A stretch of 9,410 bases of DNA from DAOUMU01 sp034409055 (GTDB lineage Bacteria > Chloroflexota > Anaerolineae > 4572-78 > J111): assembly GCA_034409055.1 (NCBI GenBank), contig DAOUMU010000515.1, positions 1 through 9,410 of the forward strand. The letters run 5' to 3'. Position 1 is the first letter of the stretch. Each line of letters opens with the position of its first letter. Shown here piece after piece: positions 5,541-9,410 of the stretch. The notes under the pieces were generated by a model. That model did no database searches and was not told where the DNA came from. It saw nothing but the letters and a program-made list of their open reading frames with translations. The position numbers and the translations under genes were made by a program.

Positions 5541-5598
5541 CAGCTTTCAGCTTTCAGCAAGCCAGATGCTAACCGCTAACCGCTAACCGCTGACCGCT
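5541..5598. repeat. Two heptanucleotide tandem repeats (CAGCTTT, GCTAACC)
   Basis: CAGCTTT occurs at 5541 and 5548 and continues CAGC. GCTAACC occurs at 5568, 5575 and 5582, with GCTGACC at 5589, then GCT. Both arrays use 7-bp units. The second ends just before the amrS ribosome binding site (GGGAGGTG at 5600-5607). Confidence 0.7.
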
Positions 5599-5612
5599 TA
5601 GGGAGGTGTGAT

Positions 5613-6914
5613 ATGAAGCACATAACACGACGGCAATTTCTGCTGCGGAGTGGGGCCTTGGTTGCCTGTGGCGTAGGCACGGCGGCCGGCTTGAGCGGTA
5701 ACCGGTGGTGGGAGTGGTCGCCCAGACACGAGCCGGAGGTGGCTGCCGCCGAACCACCCGCTCCCTGGTCGGTCGAGGCTCGCTACTATGCCTCCTTTTC
5801 CAGCGAAGGATCGCTCAATTGCGCGGCCTGCCACAGCCAGAAGGAAGACCCCCTGCCTGTCTCCTACTGTCACACTCCTCACACCGGCACCTACGTTCAG
5901 TGCAATCTCTGTCCCCACCGGTGTATCATCGCCAACGGCGAACGGGGTGAATGCCGGGTGCGGGAAAACCGGGACGGCCGGCTGTACTCAATGGTCTACG
6001 GTAACCCCTGTGCTGTCCACGTAGACCCGATCGAGAAGAAGCCCTTTTACCATTTCCTGCCTACCATTCCTGCTTTTTCCCTGGCCACGGCTGGCTGCAA
6101 CCTGCGCTGCCTCTACTGCCAAAACTGGTCCATCTCCCAGGTCCCACCGGAAGAAACCGAGAACATTGACCTGCCACCAGAGGCGGTGGTCCAATACGCC
6201 CTGCGGTACAAAGCACCGGTCATCGCCTATACCTACTCCGAACCGATCATTTTCTACGAATACATGCTGGCCACGGCCCGCCTGGCCCGGGAAGCCGGAC
6301 TGCGTAACGTGGTTATCTCGGCCGGCTTCATCAATCCCGAACCGTTGCAGGAACTATGCGCGGTGGTGGATGCCATCAAGATTGATCTGAAAGGGTATGA
6401 CCAGACATTCTACCAGGAGGTGTGTGAGGCCGAGTTAGAGCCGGTGTTGGTCGCAATTCGCACCATTTACGAAAGCGGCATCCATCTGGAGTTGGTCAAC
6501 CTGGTAGTCCCCACCCTGAATGACAATCTGGAGCAACTGCGCGCCCTGGCCCGGTGGGTGGCCCACGAGTTGAGTCCGGACGTGCCGCTCCACTTTAGCC
6601 GCTTTCACCCCCAGTACAAACTGACCAACCTGCCGCCAACACCCGTGGAGCGACTGGAGCAGGCCCGGGAGATCGCCCTGGCGGAAGGAGTCCGGTTTGT
6701 CTACATGGGCAATGTTCCGGGCCATGCTGGCAACAATACATATTGTCCTGTCTGCGGCCAGGCGGTTATCGTCCGGCAGGGGTTCGCGGTGCTGGAGTAC
6801 CATCTCGAAGGCGGGGTCTGTGCCCATTGCGGCGAGGCCATCCCCGGCGTCTGGTGGCCTGACAAACCGGAGGGAGAACCGGTAACGGTGCGGCCAGGGC
6901 CGCCGGATCAGTAG
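5613..6914 (+). CDS. amrS: AmmeMemoRadiSam system radical SAM enzyme with Tat/lipobox signal and CxxCH
   Basis: The protein is 433 aa. ATG 5613 follows GGGAGGTG at a 5-nt spacing. The radical SAM cluster motif is C162xxxC166xxC169 (GCNLRCLYCQNW). It is preceded by the family's cysteine block CNLCPHRCIIANGERGEC (97-114) and VDPIEKKPFYHFLP, which is typical of AmrS. A C-terminal zinc-ribbon-like pair of CxxC motifs lies at 378-381 and 403-406. Unlike usual members (about 330-350 aa), it has a roughly 90-residue N-terminal extension. The extension starts TRRQFLLRSGALVACG, a twin-arginine signal with a lipobox-like LVAC (C19), then has a polar linker and CAACH (70-74), a c-type haem motif. Family function is unknown; it acts with Memo and AMMECR1 proteins, here encoded 117 nt downstream. 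I infer a Tat-exported, possibly lipid-anchored enzyme. CAACH might instead bind Fe-S or zinc. Confidence 0.93.
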   Translation: MKHITRRQFLLRSGALVACGVGTAAGLSGNRWWEWSPRHEPEVAAAEPPAPWSVEARYYASFSSEGSLNCAACHSQKEDPLPVSYCHTPHTGTYVQCNLCPHRCIIANGERGECRVRENRDGRLYSMVYGNPCAVHVDPIEKKPFYHFLPTIPAFSLATAGCNLRCLYCQNWSISQVPPEETENIDLPPEAVVQYALRYKAPVIAYTYSEPIIFYEYMLATARLAREAGLRNVVISAGFINPEPLQELCAVVDAIKIDLKGYDQTFYQEVCEAELEPVLVAIRTIYESGIHLELVNLVVPTLNDNLEQLRALARWVAHELSPDVPLHFSRFHPQYKLTNLPPTPVERLEQAREIALAEGVRFVYMGNVPGHAGNNTYCPVCGQAVIVRQGFAVLEYHLEGGVCAHCGEAIPGVWWPDKPEGEPVTVRPGPPDQ

Positions 6915-7030
6915 GAAGGAGGTAACCGTTCAGGCTAGCATCCCTTCGATACGACCTCCGCTCTGCTCCAGTCTACTCAGGATGCTACCTGACCTACCCC
7001 CCGAACGCTTATGGAAGGAGAAGAAAGCGT
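6915..7030. other. amrS-amrBA spacer with orphan Shine-Dalgarno and inverted repeat
   Basis: AAGGAGGT (6916-6923) is a near-perfect ribosome binding site two bases after the amrS stop, yet no ATG, GTG or TTG follows at a usable distance. CAGGCTAGCATCC (6931-6943) pairs with GGATGCTACCTG (6980-6991) apart from one bulged base, with a 36-nt loop. The real site for the next gene is AAGGAG at 7015-7020. Confidence 0.55.
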
Positions 7031-8695
7031 ATGAGACTTGACCCTTACCGTTTGACGTTTTGGCTCGTAGTAACGACTTTAGTCGTTTTGCTCTCTGCCT
7101 GCGCTGTGTCGACGGTGATGCCGGCGGCAGAAACGACAGTGACGACCACGCCAGTGGCCGAGATTTCGGCCACTGCCCTGCCCACCCCAACAGGGCAGGC
7201 ACAAGATGGTGCCCCTACTGCTGGGCAGGCACAAGGCACTGCCCCTACCATTCCCCCTCCTTCTCCTTCACCCCCTGTGTCCCCTGGCCGGATTCGACCC
7301 TCTGCCATTGCCGGTACCTGGTACCCGGATGACCCTGAAACATTGACCACCATGATGGACGCTCTCCTGGCGGCGGTCAAGCCGGTAGATGGAGAGCCGA
7401 TTGCCCTGGTTGTGCCTCACGCCGGTTACGTCTACTCCGGGCTGGTGGCGGCCCACGGCTTCAAGCAACTGGAGGGCGTGCCATACGAGGTGGCTGTGGT
7501 TATCGCCAGCGATCACCAGACCCCCCTGTCTGCCCCCATCTCCGTCTGGACCGAAGGCGGTTTCGAGACTCCGTTGGGAATCGTACCGGTAGACGTAGAA
7601 CTGGCCGAGGCCCTTGTCGCGACCGATCCCCGGATTACCTTTGATCCTGCTGCCCATGAAGGGGAGCATCCCATTGAAATCGAACTACCTTTCCTCCAAC
7701 GAGTCTGTCCCGGTTGCCGCCTCGTGCCGGTGTTGATGGGCGCTAACGATGAAGGGGCCGTCGCCACATTGGCAGACGCGCTTCTGGCCGTGCTCCCCGG
7801 CCGGCGAGCGGTGGTGATCGCCTCCTCCGATCTGTCCCATTACCCCCGGCAAGAGGATGCCCTACAGGTGGACGGAACCACGCTGGCTGCTATCGAAACC
7901 GGTGACCCCCTGGTTGTGCGGACGACCATCGCCACCTCGATGGCGGCCGGACTGCCCAACCTGGCCACCTGCGCCTGTGGCGAAGGGCCTATCCTGGTAG
8001 CCATGCAGGTCGCCCAGGGTCTGGCGGCCGACACCATCACCGTCCTGCGTTACGCCAATTCGGCCGACTCTCCGTACGGCGACGCGGAGAAGGTGGTCGG
8101 CTACGGTGCGGTCATGTTCTGGCGCTACGAGCCACCCGACCTGACCGAAGCCCGGCAGACAGAACTGCTCAGGCTGGCCCGCACCACCATCGCCGAATAC
8201 CTGGAGACGGACCAGATCCCCGCCTACGAGACCGACGACCCGGCCCTGACCCGACGCTCCGGGGTCTTTGTGACCTTGAGGAAGCAGGACGAATCCCTCG
8301 AGGCTGAGACGAATCTGCGCGGCTGTATTGGTCACATGCGAGCCGATATGCCACTGTACCAGGTCGTGCAGGAGATGGCCGTCTCTGCCGCCACCTCCGA
8401 CCCGCGTTTCCCCCCCTTAACCGCCGAGGAACTGGACGAACTGAGTATCGAAATTTCCATTTTGTCGCCACTACACCGCGTCACCGACATTGAGCAGATC
8501 GAGGTCGGCCGCCACGGGCTGATGATCCTCCAAGGCGGACAGCAAGGGGTGTTATTGCCCCAGGTGCCGGTAGAGCAGGGCTGGAACCGGGAGGAGTTTC
8601 TGGAAAACCTGTGTCTCAAGGCCGGGCAGCCAGACGATTGTTGGACCGACCGACCGACGCTTTATGCGTTCACCGCGCTGGTGTTTGGCGAGTGA
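7031..8695 (+). CDS. amrB/amrA: Lipoprotein fusion of AmmeMemoRadiSam proteins B (Memo) and A (AMMECR1)
   Basis: The protein is 554 aa from ATG 7031, with AAGGAG ten bases upstream. The N-terminus has a hydrophobic core (8-21) and lipobox LSAC (C24), so it is predicted to be a membrane-anchored lipoprotein facing outside. A Thr/Pro-rich linker covers about 30-86. The Memo domain (about 87-367) follows: RPSAIAGTWYPDD, VVPHAGYVYSG (H130), ASDHQTP (H162), HEGEHPIEIELPF (209-221), SSDLSHYP (265-272) and CACGEGPI (C316). These correspond to the metal-site region of this LigB-like dioxygenase fold. The AMMECR1 domain (about 372-554) has GVFVTLRK, the hallmark LRGCIG (429-434), DPRFPPLTAEELDEL and GVLLPQVPVEQGW. 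Fusions of the two are known; the lipoprotein signal is the surprise. It is probably an operon partner of amrS. Substrate and product are unknown. Confidence 0.94.
   Translation: MRLDPYRLTFWLVVTTLVVLLSACAVSTVMPAAETTVTTTPVAEISATALPTPTGQAQDGAPTAGQAQGTAPTIPPPSPSPPVSPGRIRPSAIAGTWYPDDPETLTTMMDALLAAVKPVDGEPIALVVPHAGYVYSGLVAAHGFKQLEGVPYEVAVVIASDHQTPLSAPISVWTEGGFETPLGIVPVDVELAEALVATDPRITFDPAAHEGEHPIEIELPFLQRVCPGCRLVPVLMGANDEGAVATLADALLAVLPGRRAVVIASSDLSHYPRQEDALQVDGTTLAAIETGDPLVVRTTIATSMAAGLPNLATCACGEGPILVAMQVAQGLAADTITVLRYANSADSPYGDAEKVVGYGAVMFWRYEPPDLTEARQTELLRLARTTIAEYLETDQIPAYETDDPALTRRSGVFVTLRKQDESLEAETNLRGCIGHMRADMPLYQVVQEMAVSAATSDPRFPPLTAEELDELSIEISILSPLHRVTDIEQIEVGRHGLMILQGGQQGVLLPQVPVEQGWNREEFLENLCLKAGQPDDCWTDRPTLYAFTALVFGE
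7153..7248 (+). repeat. Palindromic repeats embedded in the linker-coding region
   Basis: AGTGGCCGA (7153-7161) pairs perfectly with TCGGCCACT (7166-7174). Two 26-nt near-identical units follow at 7193-7218 and 7223-7248, with a 30-nt period so the frame is kept. Each starts GGGCAGGCACAAG and ends GCCCCTAC. The second unit folds as GGGCAG / CTGCCC and, read on the - strand, has GTAG at its foot. They encode the linker peptides GQAQDGAPTA and GQAQGTAPT. Confidence 0.7.
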
Positions 8696-8718
8696 AAAAA
8701 ATAGTGACATTTGTCACT
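8695..8718 (-). terminator. Intrinsic terminator on the - strand, right after amrBA
   Basis: AGTGAC (8703-8708) pairs with GTCACT (8713-8718) across ATTT. The seven A at 8695-8701 read as a T-run on the - strand directly after the stem. It would stop - strand transcription entering from the right and has no T-tract for the + strand, so it does not obviously end the amr transcript. It would protect amrBA from antisense reading. Confidence 0.5.
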
Positions 8719-8765
8719 GGACCTGAGCCTGTTTATCAAGTATACTGATAATAAAGGGGGCTCGG

Positions 8766-9040
8766 CTAGTTTCCGTTGCAAAACGTAGCCAGGGCATCCC
8801 TATGCCCGCCGTAGACGCATGGGGATGCGTCTACTACAAGGTTTTGTAACAAGAATACTAGTTTCCGTTGCAAAACGTAGCCAGGGCATCCCTATGCCCG
8901 CCGTAGACGCATGGGGATGCGTCTACTACAAGGTTTTGTAACAAGAATAGCTAGTTTCCGTTGCAAAACGTAGCCAGGGCATCCCCATGCCCGCCGTGAC
9001 GCATGGGATGCGTCTACTACAAGGTTTTGCAACAAGAACT
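8766..9040. repeat. Three tandem copies of a ~92-bp structured element
   Basis: The copies start at CTAG 8766, 8858 and 8951 (lengths 92, 93 and about 90). Copies 1 and 2 are nearly identical; copy 3 has a few changes. Each has an outer stem, GTTGCAAAAC with GTTTTGTAAC (copies 1 and 2) or GTTTTGCAAC (copy 3). Each encloses two hairpins: GGGCAT with ATGCCC (8792-8807 in copy 1) and GTAGACGCAT with ATGCGTCTAC (8811-8834). This gives a three-way-junction shape. The G-C to G-T change in the outer stem keeps RNA pairing, and loop bases vary (CCCT or CCCC). The unit looks like a MITE or REP-type composite, with CTAG at each junction. It is not CRISPR: there are no unique spacers. Confidence 0.85.
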
Positions 9041-9300
9041 AATTAGTCCTATCAGGTCATAGGAGGCCGAAGCGCCCTGACGTGGTATAATTCAGCTCCA
9101 CGCCTGTTCTTACACCTCACCCGCGAAAACCACTGGACATTTGAGTTACGATTAACCACCGGTCACTCCGATCGCTGCTAACGCATCCAGTCCCTATCCG
9201 CATATCGGCAACATTGAGCCTGCAAATCATCTTTCTCAGATTCATCCACACCTCATTGGGTCATCAGAGGACGTTTTCGATTTAATAGACATTATAGAGA
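9041..9300. other. Unassigned AT-richer stretch
   Basis: I find no credible ORF on either strand. It has a small hairpin, CCTAT / ATAGG at 9048-9063, and an extended -10-like TGGTATAAT. Composition is visibly more AT-rich than the coding part of the window. It may be the flank of the insertion sequence suggested at the right edge. Confidence 0.5.
9083..9091 (+). promoter_or_regulatory. Candidate extended -10 promoter
   Basis: TG-G-TATAAT at 9083-9091 is a perfect extended -10 box. There is no recognisable -35 at 9063-9068 and no + strand gene begins within the remaining 300 nt, so its use is uncertain. Confidence 0.3.
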
Positions 9301-9410
9301 TTAAATGGCTTCATAGTGCCAAGGTCTAAAGTTTAACCTGAAATTGTGCAACCCACAGCAAGTTTCCATCACTTTGTCTCGAAAGTTCTCTTTCCAATTT
9401 CGGAGCTTGT
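9301..9410 (-). CDS. Possible 3' end of a DDE transposase gene (runs off the window)
   Basis: The - strand frame is open from the right edge to a TAA at 9301-9303 and encodes about 35 residues. They include ETCCGLHNFRLNFRPWHY. The CxxLHNFR...RPW ending resembles the C-terminus of DDE_Tnp_4/IS5-like transposases, where a (C/A)xLHN motif follows the last catalytic residue. The catalytic part lies outside the window. The AT-rich spacer and nearby repeats fit an insertion sequence. This is recalled family resemblance on a short peptide, so confidence is modest; it could be a chance frame. Confidence 0.4.
   Translation of the reverse strand, partial: KLRNWKENFRDKVMETCCGLHNFRLNFRPWHYEAI

Noticed and set aside
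7862..8335. 157-aa - strand ORF antisense to amrBA
   Set aside because: Shadow of the Memo/AMMECR1 coding sequence; no ribosome site or recognisable motif.
8766..9040. CRISPR array
   Set aside because: The units are about 92 bp, tandem, and have no unique spacers between repeats. No cas genes are in the window.
1..9410. tRNA, rRNA or a classical origin
   Set aside because: No tRNA cloverleaf, conserved rRNA stretch or DnaA-box cluster was seen on either strand.

Overview
The window is GC-rich bacterial DNA. My best guess is a Chloroflexota-type genome (Anaerolineae, Ardenticatenia or relatives). This rests on the Thr/Pro-rich lipoprotein linker, the gene content, and the very high density of short palindromic repeats between genes. 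It is inference from style, not from a phylogenetic marker, and no ribosomal or universal gene is present.

Layout, left to right. Nt 2-310 is the 3' end of an FGE-sulfatase/SUMF1-domain gene. Nt 311-666 is a repeat-filled spacer. Nt 667-1056 (+) encodes a small cyclophilin-like fold protein. Nt 1057-1409, between convergent genes, is packed with hairpins. Nt 1410-2138 (-) encodes a DUF72/YecE protein and 2296-2838 (-) an archaemetzincin-type metalloprotease; a 97-nt inverted-repeat element separates them. A divergent spacer carrying an intrinsic terminator leads to resB (3148-4239, +) and ccsA (4495-5355, +), the two core subunits of system II cytochrome c assembly. A short Tat-like ORF follows (5345-5464) and appears to be interrupted by a palindromic element. 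Then come a radical SAM gene of the AmmeMemoRadiSam system (amrS, 5613-6914) and a fused Memo-AMMECR1 gene (amrB/amrA, 7031-8695). Beyond that are three tandem copies of a structured 92-bp repeat, an unassigned AT-richer stretch, and what looks like the 3' tip of a transposase gene on the - strand at the right edge.

The most interesting module is 5613-8695. AmmeMemoRadiSam proteins have no export signals in the family members I know, but here both polypeptides carry one. AmrS starts with a twin-arginine signal that also contains a lipobox-like LVAC. The Memo-AMMECR1 fusion starts with a clear lipoprotein signal (LSAC). The AmrS N-terminal extension also contains a CxxCH haem-attachment motif, and resB/ccsA, which attach haem to CxxCH on the outer face of the membrane, lie directly upstream on the same strand. 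I infer a membrane-anchored, extracytoplasmic version of this poorly understood radical SAM system, possibly haem-wired.

A second theme is repeats. Several unrelated-looking palindromes share a GTAG (or CTAC) tetranucleotide next to a hairpin, as REP/RAYT elements do. Two copies of one such palindrome have become coding sequence for the Memo-AMMECR1 linker. Three loci carry heptanucleotide tandem repeats.
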